Counted from the stretch's first letter, positions 32,740 to 41,989 are shown. The stretch: DNA of 64,000 bases from Henriciella sp045287255 (GCF_045287255.1 NZ_CP137142.1:2170001-2234000); one strand, 5' to 3'. Numbers and translations are program-made. Notes: generated from the sequence alone by a model not told the origin.

Positions 32740-33771
32740 CTAGCGGGCTCCACTGGTCGCAGAGCGCATGACCACGCCAATTGGTTCAACCTGCAGGGAA
32801 ACACCGCGCTGGCGCATATCATTGAGAAAGCGCTCATCACTACCGGTATACAGAAACTCCACAACAGCGCCTTCGCGGGCAACCGCCTCGGTTCGCAAGT
32901 TTGAGACAAATGGCGAGCGCACAAGCGCCCCACGCAGCGTGTTCCACTCTGCCAGTGACGTATAAAGGACGCTGGCGCGCACACGGGTACGCGTGCCGTC
33001 ATCGCGAACAACTGTACCGCGCTTCCATTGGTCATCCAGCAAGTCCCCCGCCGCGAGCACAGCAGTCTCAAGGGTTGGCATCGCATTGGTCATGCCGATC
33101 TCTGTCAGGCCCGCGGCGGTGCGAGAGGTCAGCTCAACGCGGTAACTTCCCGGGCGGCCAATCAATTCGGCGAAAATCACGCGTGTGGCATTGTTTGCGG
33201 TGAGGTCACCGGAAAAGGCCTGCCAGTCGCTCATCTTGCTATAGCCGCCAATCAGGGAGACCACTGTCGGGACAATCCGCCCGGTCGAGGTTTCCGGCCA
33301 GCTTGCGGACCAGCTCACCTCTTGCATGGCATCCTGGGCAATCGGCACCAATAAAGCCCGCGGCGCAGGCGTATCCGTGTAAGGCACTCCGGCGCGATCC
33401 AGGAAAGCACGGACATTGTTTGGATTGTAGACAACGGCCAGTTTACCGCGGTACCGCCCGGCTCCGCGGACTTCCTCTTCAACATCCACCGCTACGGCCA
33501 GCAAGTCCGCTGCCATCGGATCAATCGCCAAGCGATCAGCCGCAGCAGCGCGATCTTCGGGCAGAGTAATCCGCGCAATCATCTCTTTCGCGCCCGCATA
33601 CTTCGCCGAGGCAAAGGCTTTCTGCTGGGCCTCAATCACAGAGGCCGCACGCTCATCAACTGGGATATTGCGAACCGTATAGAGATCACGGCTCTGAGCC
33701 TGTGCGGGAATGGCCGTCACTATGACCGCCAGAAGGACTGCGAAGAACCGAATCATTGGGCCGCCTTTCAT
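32740..33771 (-). CDS. DUF2066 domain protein, exported
   Basis: A 343-residue protein with a signal peptide (hydrophobic run FFAVLLAVIVTAIPAQAQ) and a DUF2066 region (TVRNIPVDERAASVIEAQQKAFASAKYAGAKEMIARITLPED). The function of the family is unknown; location is periplasmic by signal. The start at 33771 follows GGAGAG by nine bases; ATG 33756 is nearly as good. First gene of the DUF2066-hdaA-ppk1-ppx cluster and divergent from purM, with about 90 bases for both promoters. Confidence 0.85.
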   Translation of the reverse strand: MKGGPMIRFFAVLLAVIVTAIPAQAQSRDLYTVRNIPVDERAASVIEAQQKAFASAKYAGAKEMIARITLPEDRAAAADRLAIDPMAADLLAVAVDVEEEVRGAGRYRGKLAVVYNPNNVRAFLDRAGVPYTDTPAPRALLVPIAQDAMQEVSWSASWPETSTGRIVPTVVSLIGGYSKMSDWQAFSGDLTANNATRVIFAELIGRPGSYRVELTSRTAAGLTEIGMTNAMPTLETAVLAAGDLLDDQWKRGTVVRDDGTRTRVRASVLYTSLAEWNTLRGALVRSPFVSNLRTEAVAREGAVVEFLYTGSDERFLNDMRQRGVSLQVEPIGVVMRSATSGAR

Positions 33772-33862
33772 CTGATATATCTCTCCTACCAAGCGAGCGC
33801 GCGCACGTGAACCGCGAAACCGCGCTGGCCACAGCTTTGTCCCCATGCTAACGCGCGCCACT

Positions 33863-34888
33863 ATGAGTGATGATTCTAAAACACCTCTGTCTTATCGCGA
33901 TGCTGGTGTCGATATTGAGGCAGGCGAGCGGCTGGTTGAAGCCATTTCTCCAATGGCCAAGGCGACCCGTCGCGCAGGCGTTATGGGCGGTCTTGGCGGC
34001 TTCGGAGCCTTGTTTGATCTGAAGGCCGAAGGCTGGCGCGATCCAGTGCTGGTTTCAGGAACCGATGGCGTCGGCACTAAGCTGATGCTGGCCTTTGAAA
34101 CCGGGCTGCATGACACGGTTGGCGTGGACCTGGTCGCCATGTGCGCCAATGATGTGCTTGCTCAGGGCGCTGAGCCGCTTTTCTTCCTCGACTATTTTGC
34201 CACGGGAAAGCTCGAAGGGGGCGTCGCAGAAGCCGTGATCGCTGGGATCGCGGAAGGCTGCAAGCAGGCAGGCTGCGCGCTGATCGGCGGGGAAACGGCT
34301 GAAATGCCCGGCATGTATCCACCCGGTCATTACGATCTGGCCGGATTTGTCGTTGGCGCCGTTGAGCGCGATCAAATCTTGCCACGCATGGATGACATGC
34401 AGGCAGGCGATGTTTTGATCGGTATTGGCTCAAGCGGACCACATTCGAATGGCTATTCCCTGATCCGCAAAATCGTCGAACGTACCGGCCTTTCCTATAG
34501 CGATGCCAGCCCGTTCAGTGAGGGCTCTTTAGGCGAAGCACTCCTGACCCCGACCCGGCTTTATTCCGAAGCAGCCCTTCCTTTGATCCACAATGGCCTG
34601 ATCAAAGGGCTTGCCCATATTACTGGCGGCGGCCTTACGGAGAATACGCCGCGCATGTGCCCGGATCATCTGATACCGCGCATTGATCGCAATGCCTGGA
34701 CACCACCTGCCGTATTTGACTGGCTACAGCGCGAAGGCGGCGTCGAAGAGGATGAAATGCACCGCACATTCAATATGGGCATAGGCCTGGTCTTCGCTGT
34801 CGCGCCTGAACAGGTTGGCCCAGTCCTTGCCAATTTGCGCACGGCCGGGGAAAGCCCAGTGGTTCTCGGTGAGCTTGCAAACGCATGA
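33863..34888 (+). CDS. purM: Phosphoribosylformylglycinamidine cyclo-ligase (AIR synthetase)
   Basis: A 341-residue purine-synthesis enzyme that closes the imidazole ring with ATP. Family motifs are SYRDAGVDIEAGERLV, VSGTDGVGTK, ALIGGETAEMPGMY and IGSSGPHSNGYSL. The ATG at 33863 gives the family N-terminus. The stop overlaps the purN start (ATGA), so purM and purN form an operon for two steps of purine synthesis. Confidence 0.97.
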   Translation: MSDDSKTPLSYRDAGVDIEAGERLVEAISPMAKATRRAGVMGGLGGFGALFDLKAEGWRDPVLVSGTDGVGTKLMLAFETGLHDTVGVDLVAMCANDVLAQGAEPLFFLDYFATGKLEGGVAEAVIAGIAEGCKQAGCALIGGETAEMPGMYPPGHYDLAGFVVGAVERDQILPRMDDMQAGDVLIGIGSSGPHSNGYSLIRKIVERTGLSYSDASPFSEGSLGEALLTPTRLYSEAALPLIHNGLIKGLAHITGGGLTENTPRMCPDHLIPRIDRNAWTPPAVFDWLQREGGVEEDEMHRTFNMGIGLVFAVAPEQVGPVLANLRTAGESPVVLGELANA

Positions 34889-35481
34889 CCCGTTTGCGCC
34901 TGGGTATCCTGATTTCGGGCCGCGGCTCCAATATGGAAGCCCTGCTCGCGGCGGCTAAAGCCCCGGACTATCCAGCCGAAGCAGTCTTGGTGCTCTCAAA
35001 TCGACCTCATGCAAAAGGCCTGGAAACCGCCCGCAATCAGGGCATTGAGGCAAAAGCTGTCGATCACCGCCAGTTTGGAAAAAACCGCGAGGCTTTTGAG
35101 CGCGAATTGAACACGGCCCTAAAAGAAGCAGGCGCTGAAGTGATCGCGCTGGCTGGCTTCATGCGGATTCTGACCCCGTGGTTTGTTCAGCAATGGGCAG
35201 GCCGGATGATCAACATTCACCCGTCCTTGCTACCAAAATATCCCGGACTGGACACGCATCAACGCGCCATAGATGCAGGTGATGCAGAAGCCGGATGCAC
35301 GGTTCACTGGGTCACAGAAGGCGTCGATGAGGGCGCAATTATCGGCCAAGCGAGCTTACCCATTAAAGCCGATGACACAGCCGATACTCTGGCAGCGCGT
35401 ATACTTCCGCTTGAACATCAACTCTATCCAGAAGCGCTTGCAAAAGCCTGCGCTGAAATCAGGCGGCGCGACGAACCTTAA
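34885..35481 (+). CDS. purN: Phosphoribosylglycinamide formyltransferase
   Basis: A 198-residue enzyme transferring formyl from 10-formyl-THF to GAR. The N-terminal phosphate loop is LISGRGSNMEALL. The catalytic INIHPSLLPKYPGLDTH (Asn and His) and the EGVDEGAIIGQ Asp are intact. Its last 23 bases overlap the end of the convergent BLUF gene. Confidence 0.97.
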   Translation: MTRLRLGILISGRGSNMEALLAAAKAPDYPAEAVLVLSNRPHAKGLETARNQGIEAKAVDHRQFGKNREAFERELNTALKEAGAEVIALAGFMRILTPWFVQQWAGRMINIHPSLLPKYPGLDTHQRAIDAGDAEAGCTVHWVTEGVDEGAIIGQASLPIKADDTADTLAARILPLEHQLYPEALAKACAEIRRRDEP

Positions 35482-35908
35482 GTCTCTGTAGCAAATCACT
35501 GAGCAGGGTCCGCAAAGCCCTATTCTCGCAGCATCCCGGCTTCTTCGAAGCGGCGGCACAAATGGCCTTCACATCCAACAGGTCCATGGCGGCTTCTGAC
35601 ATCAATGGCTCACAGCCAGCGTAAACCATGCTCATCTTGCTGAAGGCCCGCTCTTCAATCGGCTCCTTTAACAAAAGTTGACAGCTCTCATGGCGCCTGT
35701 CTTGGGAGATCCGTTTGAAAGTCGCAGCCACCTCAAAGGACGGTCCTTCCAGAAGTTGCAGGAAGTAATCGCCGTCCTTAATCAGCAATCCGGTAATTTG
35801 CGCCATCTGATTACGAAGATGCGCCATGTTTACAATACGCTGAACCCCCCGATCTGTAAGATTCGGATTGGCTATACTCACATAAATCAGACGCTCAAGC
35901 TGGCTCAT
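35459..35908 (-). CDS. BLUF-domain blue-light sensor protein
   Basis: A 149-residue stand-alone FAD-binding BLUF protein. The flavin-site residues align with AppA at exact spacing: Tyr9 (LIYVS), Asn33 (RNQMAQITG), Gln51 (YFLQLLEG) and Met94. The semi-conserved Trp position is Met92. The C-terminal 50 residues form a short helical cap with paired Cys (GCCEN) and a basic end, and no output enzyme is attached. It probably signals by protein-protein contact. A TTG at 35929 is an alternative start. A diguanylate cyclase lies 7.4 kb away but is not linked in an operon. Confidence 0.87.
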   Translation of the reverse strand: MSQLERLIYVSIANPNLTDRGVQRIVNMAHLRNQMAQITGLLIKDGDYFLQLLEGPSFEVAATFKRISQDRRHESCQLLLKEPIEERAFSKMSMVYAGCEPLMSEAAMDLLDVKAICAAASKKPGCCENRALRTLLSDLLQRLKVRRAA

Positions 35909-35951
35909 CCCAAGTATTAACAGAGGCAAATATTAACGTGCGATTATACTA

Positions 35952-35987
35952 AAACGAAAAAGTCCCGCTTGTTCTCACAAACGGGAC
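35952..35987 (-). terminator. Rho-independent terminator after ndk
   Basis: On the reverse strand, GTCCCG and CGGGAC arms extend through TTGT/ACAA with one bulge. They are followed by TTTTTCGTTTT, 27 bases past the ndk stop. Confidence 0.85.
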
Positions 35988-36013
35988 CCTCAATACGTAA
36001 AGTCGCGTAGTTT

Positions 36014-36436
36014 TTAGCCAGCAATATCAGCTTCACTAAAGAACTGAGCGATTTCGATCGCTGCGTTTTCATCGCTGTCAGACCCATGCGCGGAGTTCTC
36101 GCCAATAGATTTTGCGAACAGCGCGCGGATCGTGCCCTCAGCGGCTTCTTCAGGATTCGTCGCGCCCATCACATCGCGATAGCGCGCAACAGCGTTTTCA
36201 CCTTCCAGAACCTGGACCACAACTGGGCCAGAGGTCATGAAGTCAACCAGTTCACCAAAGAATGGGCGCTCAGCATGGACGCTATAGAAACGCTCAGCTT
36301 GCTCACGGGTCATCTTGATCCGGCGTTGAGCAACAATGCGCAGGCCACCCTCTTCGATAACCTTGTTGACCGCGCCGGTCAGATTGCGCTCAGTCGCATC
36401 CGGCTTGATGATAGAGAAAGTACGGGTTCCAGCCAT
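36014..36436 (-). CDS. ndk: Nucleoside diphosphate kinase
   Basis: A 140-residue enzyme that equilibrates NTP pools through a phosphohistidine. TFSIIKPDATERNLTG is the N-terminus and the active-site His lies in NSAHGSDS. The kpn-loop segment RPFFGELVDFMTSGPVV is intact. A clear ribosome site AAGGAG precedes the start. Monocistronic, with its own terminator. Confidence 0.97.
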   Translation of the reverse strand: MAGTRTFSIIKPDATERNLTGAVNKVIEEGGLRIVAQRRIKMTREQAERFYSVHAERPFFGELVDFMTSGPVVVQVLEGENAVARYRDVMGATNPEEAAEGTIRALFAKSIGENSAHGSDSDENAAIEIAQFFSEADIAG

Positions 36437-36531
36437 ATCTGGCTCCTTAAAGTCTTGGGGAATGAACAGTGTTGGCCGGGCCTATAGCGGCCCACTGGCA
36501 TGCCCGCAACCATAGGCGGCAGATGATCAGA

Positions 36532-36546
36532 AAACCGTCACGGTTT
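36532..36546. promoter_or_regulatory. Short inverted repeat upstream of a small membrane protein
   Basis: AAACCG-TCA-CGGTTT, perfect 6-bp arms, 35 bases upstream of the start at 36582 in the ndk-divergent gap. Possible operator; supported only by symmetry and position. Confidence 0.25.
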
Positions 36547-36581
36547 CCGTGCTATAAAGCCTGCAGGATGGGAGGATTCAG

Positions 36582-36767
36582 ATGACAGGTACTTTGCGCA
36601 TAATGCTCGCGATCGCTGCGCTTCTGGTTGCGGGATTTGGGATTTACTATTTGTGGGCGGGGACCCTACCGCAACACACGCTTAAGATTGCTGGCACCTA
36701 TACGGTGATTGTCCTGCTGACCTTGATCGTGACCCTGATCACCCGACCAGCGGGGGAAAAGCACTAG
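36582..36767 (+). CDS. Small two-helix membrane protein, unknown function
   Basis: A 61-residue protein with two hydrophobic segments (about residues 8-26 and 38-54) joined by a short WAGTLPQHTLK loop, ending in a charged tail. It has a GGGAGG ribosome site at correct spacing, which supports it as a real gene. Not recognised by family. It converges with the TPR lipoprotein gene 9 bases later. Confidence 0.65.
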   Translation: MTGTLRIMLAIAALLVAGFGIYYLWAGTLPQHTLKIAGTYTVIVLLTLIVTLITRPAGEKH

Positions 36768-36776
36768 AAAGGACTG

Positions 36777-37802
36777 TTAGCCCTGTGTCCCACGCAAGCG
36801 AGACCGCAACCGAGCGGGCGGCATGGCTTCTGGTTCCCCTGTTAGAAGGGGGGCGTCCTGCATATCTGTATCCGGGGTTTTGAGCGGCTCTGTCATCACA
36901 TCCTCATCGACAAGGGCTTCCTGCACCTCTGGCATTGTCTGCACATCTGCCGGGCGTGCAGGCAAAGCGATTGGCTCACGCTCAGCTAAGGCCTCATAAG
37001 ACCGCGCCGGAATAATCATCTGACGCAAAACTCTACGGTTCGCCTCAATCGTTCGACGTGGGGCGGCTGGGTCAACTGCTGCCATCTCTTCGAACTTGCC
37101 CTGCAACCCCAAAACAAGCGCCAGGTTCTGACGGACACGACCATCTGCACCCGGCAAAGACGCAGCACGTTGCAAGTGTAGCTCGGCCTGCTCAAGATTG
37201 CCCGAAAGCGCCAGAGACAAGCCATAATTAGACAGGGTCGATACCCGATCAGGCTCTCGCTTCAGCGCTTCGCGGTAGGCTTGCTGAGCCTTGTCGTGAT
37301 CTTCAATGCGGTCAAAGGCAAGGCCAAGCGCTGCGAGAGGCGCAGCCTCGGTTGGCGGCGAGAAATCTGCTGAGCGAACAAGCGCTTGCGCAGCAGCCTC
37401 CGGCTCGCCTTTAGAGAGCAGTGAGCGCCCCACCTCCAATAGAATCTCATAATTCTGTGGGTGAAGGGGCAAGATAGATGTGCCGACTTCTATCACTCGG
37501 TCATGACTGCCTATGGCCCGAAGTGCGCGAATAAAAGCCAACGTGGTTCCTGGATTGGTCTGGTCCTTTTGGAATTCATTGGCCCAGAAGTTTGCTCGGG
37601 TCAGCGGATCAGACCTTTCTGCGACGGCAATCTGTTCGGGCGTCGCTGGCGCAATCGCATCTGCCATCGCCTGTTGATAGGCTTGAAGTTCGGCTTCATT
37701 CGCAGCCGCTGTATCGCTGCTTCCCGTCGACGCGCAAGCCGCCGCGGCAGAGAAAGCCAGGAGCATCGCAACTGCACGCTTTGTGTGCACAGGGGTAGAC
37801 AT
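36777..37802 (-). CDS. TPR-repeat lipoprotein, TadD-like
   Basis: A 341-residue protein with a lipoprotein signal ending in AAAC (Cys23) and several tetratricopeptide repeats (for example LALGLAFDRIEDHDKAQQAYREALKREP and LSNYGLSLALSGNLEQAELHLQRAA). It has a Pro/Glu-rich C-terminus. Similar proteins (TadD) assist tight-adherence pilus assembly, but no tad genes are adjacent, so that role is only suggested. Start at ATG 37802, after GGAG. Confidence 0.8.
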   Translation of the reverse strand: MSTPVHTKRAVAMLLAFSAAAACASTGSSDTAAANEAELQAYQQAMADAIAPATPEQIAVAERSDPLTRANFWANEFQKDQTNPGTTLAFIRALRAIGSHDRVIEVGTSILPLHPQNYEILLEVGRSLLSKGEPEAAAQALVRSADFSPPTEAAPLAALGLAFDRIEDHDKAQQAYREALKREPDRVSTLSNYGLSLALSGNLEQAELHLQRAASLPGADGRVRQNLALVLGLQGKFEEMAAVDPAAPRRTIEANRRVLRQMIIPARSYEALAEREPIALPARPADVQTMPEVQEALVDEDVMTEPLKTPDTDMQDAPLLTGEPEAMPPARLRSRLRGTQG

Positions 37803-37905
37803 CGGGTCATCTCCGGTCATCTAAGTAGCAAACCTTGTCGCGCACCCGGGTCAAGATTGGGTTAATAAAAGACGCGCCGACATTAACCTTGAGACAGGAC
37901 AGACA

Positions 37906-39276
37906 ATGCCCGCCTATTCCGCCTTTACAGATAAAGCCAAGTCTCCTGCGAAAGTCTGGCTGATGACCACGACACAATGGGAAAAGGCCAGCGGATTACC
38001 AGCTTCCCTGATGGCGATGGCCACCGCTCAAGAGTTCAAAGCCAAGCCGGGACAGACAGTCATGACCGCCAATACCGATGGCGAGATTGACGCTATCCTG
38101 TTTGGTCTGGGCAATGGCAAAGACGCACTTGCAGTCGCAGCGCTTTCCGCCAAGCTGCCGAAAGGCGACTATGAGATCGCAGCCGATGGCGGGCTGACCT
38201 TCGCGCAAATCGCTGCTGGCTGGGCTGATGGCGCGTATCGATTTGATCGCTACCTCAAGGACAAGGCGACACCCCCGCACCTTGTTATTGGAGATGATGA
38301 GGCCGCTGAGGCCGTCACCCGAGAGGCAATCGCAATCCATCGCCTACGCGATCTGGTCAACACCCCGGCGGAAGATATGGGCCCAGTAGCAATACAAGGC
38401 ACCATTAGCGACTTGGCCGAACGCCATGGCGCAACGCTTGAAACGGTCATTGGCGATGCTCTTCTGGAACAGAATTACCCGCTCGTTCATGCTGTGGGCC
38501 GGGCTGGGCCAGAAGCCCCCCGCATTATGGAACTGACATGGGGACCAGAGGATGCCCCTGAACTCGCCTTGGTCGGCAAGGGCGTGACCTTCGATACAGG
38601 GGGCCTGAACCTCAAAACCGGCAATTATATGCGCCTGATGAAGAAGGATATGGGTGGCTCAGCCCATGCCATCGCACTGGCCGAACTGGTCATGGGGGCG
38701 AACCTGCCTGTGCGCTTGAAGCTGTATATTCCAGCTGTTGAGAACGCGATTTCCGGAACCGCTTTCCGCCCCGGCGATGTCCTTAGCAGCCGTAAGGGCC
38801 TCTCGGTAGAGATTGACAACACAGATGCTGAAGGCCGCCTGATCCTTGCTGACGCCCTGACACGGGCAAGTGAAAGTAATCCGGACCTGCTGATCGATTT
38901 TGCCACGCTAACAGGGGCCGCACGTGTCGCGCTTGGGCCGGACCTTGCGCCTTATTATACCGATGACGAACCACTGGCTGCGCAGATTGCCGAGGGCAGT
39001 GCGTCAAGCGGCGATCCAGCCTGGCGGATGCCGCTCTGGGACCCATACCTTTCCATGCTGAAAAGCCCGATCGCTGATCTCGTAAACTCTGCCAGCAGCA
39101 GTTTTGCAGGCTCCCTCACGGCAGCGATGTTCCTGAAGCAATTTGTCGATGCCGACCGCTGGGTTCACCTCGACATTTGGGCCTGGCGAGAAGGCAAATA
39201 TGGACGCCCGGCTGGCGGCGCAGCCTGTGGCCTCCGGGCGATATGGGATGCGGTTCAGGCGCGCTACGCGAACTAG
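37906..39276 (+). CDS. Leucyl aminopeptidase family protein (M17)
   Basis: A 456-residue cytosolic metalloaminopeptidase of the M17 family. Two-metal motifs are intact: VGKGVTFDTGGLNLK and NTDAEGRLILADAL. The N-terminal macro-like domain is shorter than in E. coli PepA and closer to the PepB-type alphaproteobacterial form. It removes N-terminal residues from peptides. It converges with proB, with 6 bases between the stops. Confidence 0.92.
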   Translation: MPAYSAFTDKAKSPAKVWLMTTTQWEKASGLPASLMAMATAQEFKAKPGQTVMTANTDGEIDAILFGLGNGKDALAVAALSAKLPKGDYEIAADGGLTFAQIAAGWADGAYRFDRYLKDKATPPHLVIGDDEAAEAVTREAIAIHRLRDLVNTPAEDMGPVAIQGTISDLAERHGATLETVIGDALLEQNYPLVHAVGRAGPEAPRIMELTWGPEDAPELALVGKGVTFDTGGLNLKTGNYMRLMKKDMGGSAHAIALAELVMGANLPVRLKLYIPAVENAISGTAFRPGDVLSSRKGLSVEIDNTDAEGRLILADALTRASESNPDLLIDFATLTGAARVALGPDLAPYYTDDEPLAAQIAEGSASSGDPAWRMPLWDPYLSMLKSPIADLVNSASSSFAGSLTAAMFLKQFVDADRWVHLDIWAWREGKYGRPAGGAACGLRAIWDAVQARYAN

Positions 39277-39282
39277 GCTAGC

Positions 39283-40404
39283 TTAACCCAGAATGAGGTC
39301 GTCCCGGTGAATAACCGCCGGGCGACCGCGAAAGCCAAGGACAGCCTCAACCGCATCGGTTTTGAGACCCTTGATACGATCAATATCCGTGGCGCTATAG
39401 GCGGTAATGCCTTTGCCGATTGTCACCCCAGACAGGTTCTTGATGGCGACGGCTGCGCCTCTGGCAAAGCCCTGCGAGACACCAGTGATACCTACGGGCA
39501 ACAGACTGGAGCCTGCCTTCAGGGCGCGTTCTGCTCCTGCGTCCACTGTGATCTCTCCCTCAGGGTTGAGATGCGAGCGTAGCCACGTTTCACGCGCTGT
39601 TTCTGGATTGTAAGGCGGTGTAATCCAGGTCGCGCGCGCGCCGTCTTGTAAGGCCACAAGCGGGCGCTCGCGATCTCCCAATGTGATTACCGTGGAACAG
39701 CCGGCAGCGTAAGCGATCCTTGCGGCCGCCAGTTTCGTCACCATCCCGCCAGACCCAACCGCCGCCTCAGTATTGGCATCGCCTGCCATCGCTTCAATTT
39801 CCGCTGTGATTTCAGAGACTTCTGAGATGTGTTTAGCATTCGCATCAAATCTGGGATTGGCGGTGTAGAGGCCATCTATATCAGACAGCAGGACCAGAAG
39901 ATCCGCTCCGACCATCTGCGCAACCCGCGCGGCCAGACGATCATTGTCACCATAGCGGATCTCATCGGTGGCCACCGTGTCATTCTCATTAATCACGGGC
40001 AACGCACCCGCATTCAAAAGCGTATCCAGCGTTGCGCGGGCATTGAGCCAGCGGCGGCGATTCTCGGTATCTTCCAAAGTGAGCAAAGCCTGCGCCACTG
40101 GCAGATTATGGGGCGCGAAAGCTTGAGACAATGCTGCCATAAGCGGGGGCTGGCCAAGGGCGGCGGCTGCCTGCTTCTCTTCCAGTTTTCGGGGCTTCTT
40201 GTCGCCAAGGTATTGTCGACCGAGCGCGATCGCACCGGATGAGACAAGAATAAGCTGTTTGCCCTGCGCGTTCAGGGTCACCATATCCGCAGCGAGCTTG
40301 GAAAGCCAGGTTGTTCGCGCCCTACCGTCTTCGCTGACCAGCGCTGAGCCGATTTTCACGACAATTCGCTGCGCTCTGGTAAGCTGGCTCACTCCGGGCT
40401 CCAT
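39283..40404 (-). CDS. proB: Glutamate 5-kinase
   Basis: First enzyme of proline synthesis, 373 aa: an amino-acid-kinase domain (IVVKIGSALVSE; LILVSSGAIALG; INENDTVATDEIRYGDNDRLAARVA) plus a C-terminal PUA domain. It starts inside the last 16 bases of obgE, so it is coupled to it. Its partner proA, which normally follows proB, is 23 kb away in opposite orientation. Confidence 0.96.
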   Translation of the reverse strand: MEPGVSQLTRAQRIVVKIGSALVSEDGRARTTWLSKLAADMVTLNAQGKQLILVSSGAIALGRQYLGDKKPRKLEEKQAAAALGQPPLMAALSQAFAPHNLPVAQALLTLEDTENRRRWLNARATLDTLLNAGALPVINENDTVATDEIRYGDNDRLAARVAQMVGADLLVLLSDIDGLYTANPRFDANAKHISEVSEITAEIEAMAGDANTEAAVGSGGMVTKLAAARIAYAAGCSTVITLGDRERPLVALQDGARATWITPPYNPETARETWLRSHLNPEGEITVDAGAERALKAGSSLLPVGITGVSQGFARGAAVAIKNLSGVTIGKGITAYSATDIDRIKGLKTDAVEAVLGFRGRPAVIHRDDLILG

Positions 40405-41417
40405 GCAGTCTCTATGTCGCCCTCGGTGTCCTGCCCAAGTACCTTTGCGATCCGGTAGAGCGCCTCTTTGACGCCCTCACCCGCGACAGAGGAAATACGC
40501 ATCGGTTCCTGACCACACACGGCTTTCACCGCAGCGGCCTGCTCATCGACAAGCTCTTCAGGCAAGACGTCCACTTTAGAAAGGGCAACGATTTCAGGCT
40601 TGTCGGCCAGTTCACCGCCATAAGCCTCAAGCTCTTCGCGGATCGTCGTATAGGCACCAGCCGGATCATCCTGTGTGCAATCAATCAGATGCAGCAGAAC
40701 CTTACACCGCTCGACATGACCAAGGAACCGATGCCCCAGACCAATGCCGTCCGCCGCGCCTTCAACAAGCCCCGGAATATCAGCCAGCACAAAGCGTGTG
40801 CTGGTGCCAATATCGACAATGCCAAGCCCTGGATTGAGCGTCGTGAAAGGGTAATCTGCGATCTTTGGTTTGGCCGCAGTTGCCCGGCTGAGGAAGGTCG
40901 ACTTCCCCGCATTGGGCAGGCCCAGAAGGCCTGCATCAGCGATAAGTTTGAGCCGCAACCAGAGCGTAAACTCCTGCCCCGGTTCACCGGGGTTTGCCCG
41001 ACGAGGTGCCTGATTGGTTGAGGTCTTGAACCGCAAATTGCCCCAGCCACCATTACCGCCCTTGGCGACCAGAACACGATCACCGACCTCGGTCAGGTCG
41101 GCAATCAGGGTCTCCTGATCCTCTTCATAGACCTGCGTGCCGACGGGGACTTTAACAGTCTTATCCTCACCGCCGCGGCCATGGCGTTGTTTGCCCATGC
41201 CATTCTTGCCGCGTTCAGCGCGATGATGTTGCTGGTAACGGTAGTCAATGAGGGTGTTGAGACCCTCAATCGCTTCGACATAGACATCGCCGCCACGGCC
41301 ACCATCACCGCCATCAGGCCCACCGAATTCGATATAGGCTTCACGGCGGAAGGCGGCACATCCATTGCCACCATCGCCTGCCTGAACGTAGATTTTGACC
41401 TGATCGAGAAACTTCAT
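40389..41417 (-). CDS. obgE: GTPase ObgE/CgtA
   Basis: A 342-residue essential GTPase for 50S assembly and stress response. It has a Gly-rich Obg domain (VQAGDGGNGCAAFRREAYIEFGGPDGGDGGRGGDV) and a G domain with GLPNAGKSTFLS, DIPGLVEGA and SKVD. The C-terminal tail is short. It belongs to a reverse run rplU-rpmA-GNAT-obgE-proB. Confidence 0.97.
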   Translation of the reverse strand: MKFLDQVKIYVQAGDGGNGCAAFRREAYIEFGGPDGGDGGRGGDVYVEAIEGLNTLIDYRYQQHHRAERGKNGMGKQRHGRGGEDKTVKVPVGTQVYEEDQETLIADLTEVGDRVLVAKGGNGGWGNLRFKTSTNQAPRRANPGEPGQEFTLWLRLKLIADAGLLGLPNAGKSTFLSRATAAKPKIADYPFTTLNPGLGIVDIGTSTRFVLADIPGLVEGAADGIGLGHRFLGHVERCKVLLHLIDCTQDDPAGAYTTIREELEAYGGELADKPEIVALSKVDVLPEELVDEQAAAVKAVCGQEPMRISSVAGEGVKEALYRIAKVLGQDTEGDIETAWSPE

Positions 41418-41431
41418 GACCTGTCTTTCGT

Positions 41432-41989
41432 CTAATGTGTTGCCGTACGCAAGGCGTCTTGAGGATCAGCGCCCAGCGTATAGCGCATAGCAGGGCTGAG
41501 TTCGCCTCTGGCTGCACCAAAATGATCAACGACGCCAACAGGCTCAAAGCCGAGCTTGGTCAGCACGCGGCCGGAAGCCGGATTATCGGTAAAGTGACCG
41601 GAAACGAACTTGGTTATCCCACGCTCATCGCGGCCCCAGTTCAGCACAGTGCTGGCTGCCTCAGTGATAAATCCCTGCCCCCACCATGGCTTACCGACCC
41701 AGTAGCCGATCTCCCACAGGCCATCCCCATGATGATCCAACCCACAGCCACCGATAACACCATCCTTAGGGTGCTCAAGCATAAACCCGCAAGTCTGACC
41801 GTCTTGCCATTTCTTCTGCGTGCTCAGGATGAAATCCTCCGCATCGCTTAAATCATAGGGGTATGGTGCGCGTCCGAGGTTCCAGGCGACATCCTTGAGG
41901 CCAATCCGCTCTGCAATTTGTACAGCATCTCTTGCCTGCGGTGCCCGCAAGGACAAGCGTTCGGTATGCAATATGACGGTTTCGCTCAT
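41432..41989 (-). CDS. GNAT family N-acetyltransferase
   Basis: A 185-residue RimJ/RimL-like acetyltransferase. LHTERLSLRAPQARDA is the N-terminus; IGYWVGKPWWGQGFITEAASTVL and FTDNPASGRVLTKLGFEPVG carry the acetyl-CoA loop. Substrate unknown. Start at ATG 41989, after GAGG. A GNAT gene between rpmA and obgE is common in alphaproteobacteria. Confidence 0.88.
   Translation of the reverse strand: MSETVILHTERLSLRAPQARDAVQIAERIGLKDVAWNLGRAPYPYDLSDAEDFILSTQKKWQDGQTCGFMLEHPKDGVIGGCGLDHHGDGLWEIGYWVGKPWWGQGFITEAASTVLNWGRDERGITKFVSGHFTDNPASGRVLTKLGFEPVGVVDHFGAARGELSPAMRYTLGADPQDALRTATH

Noticed and set aside
39276..39282. GGCTAGC as an inversion recombination site
   Set aside because: The same heptamer occurs at both putative breakpoints but also near 32735; too short to count as a recombination site.
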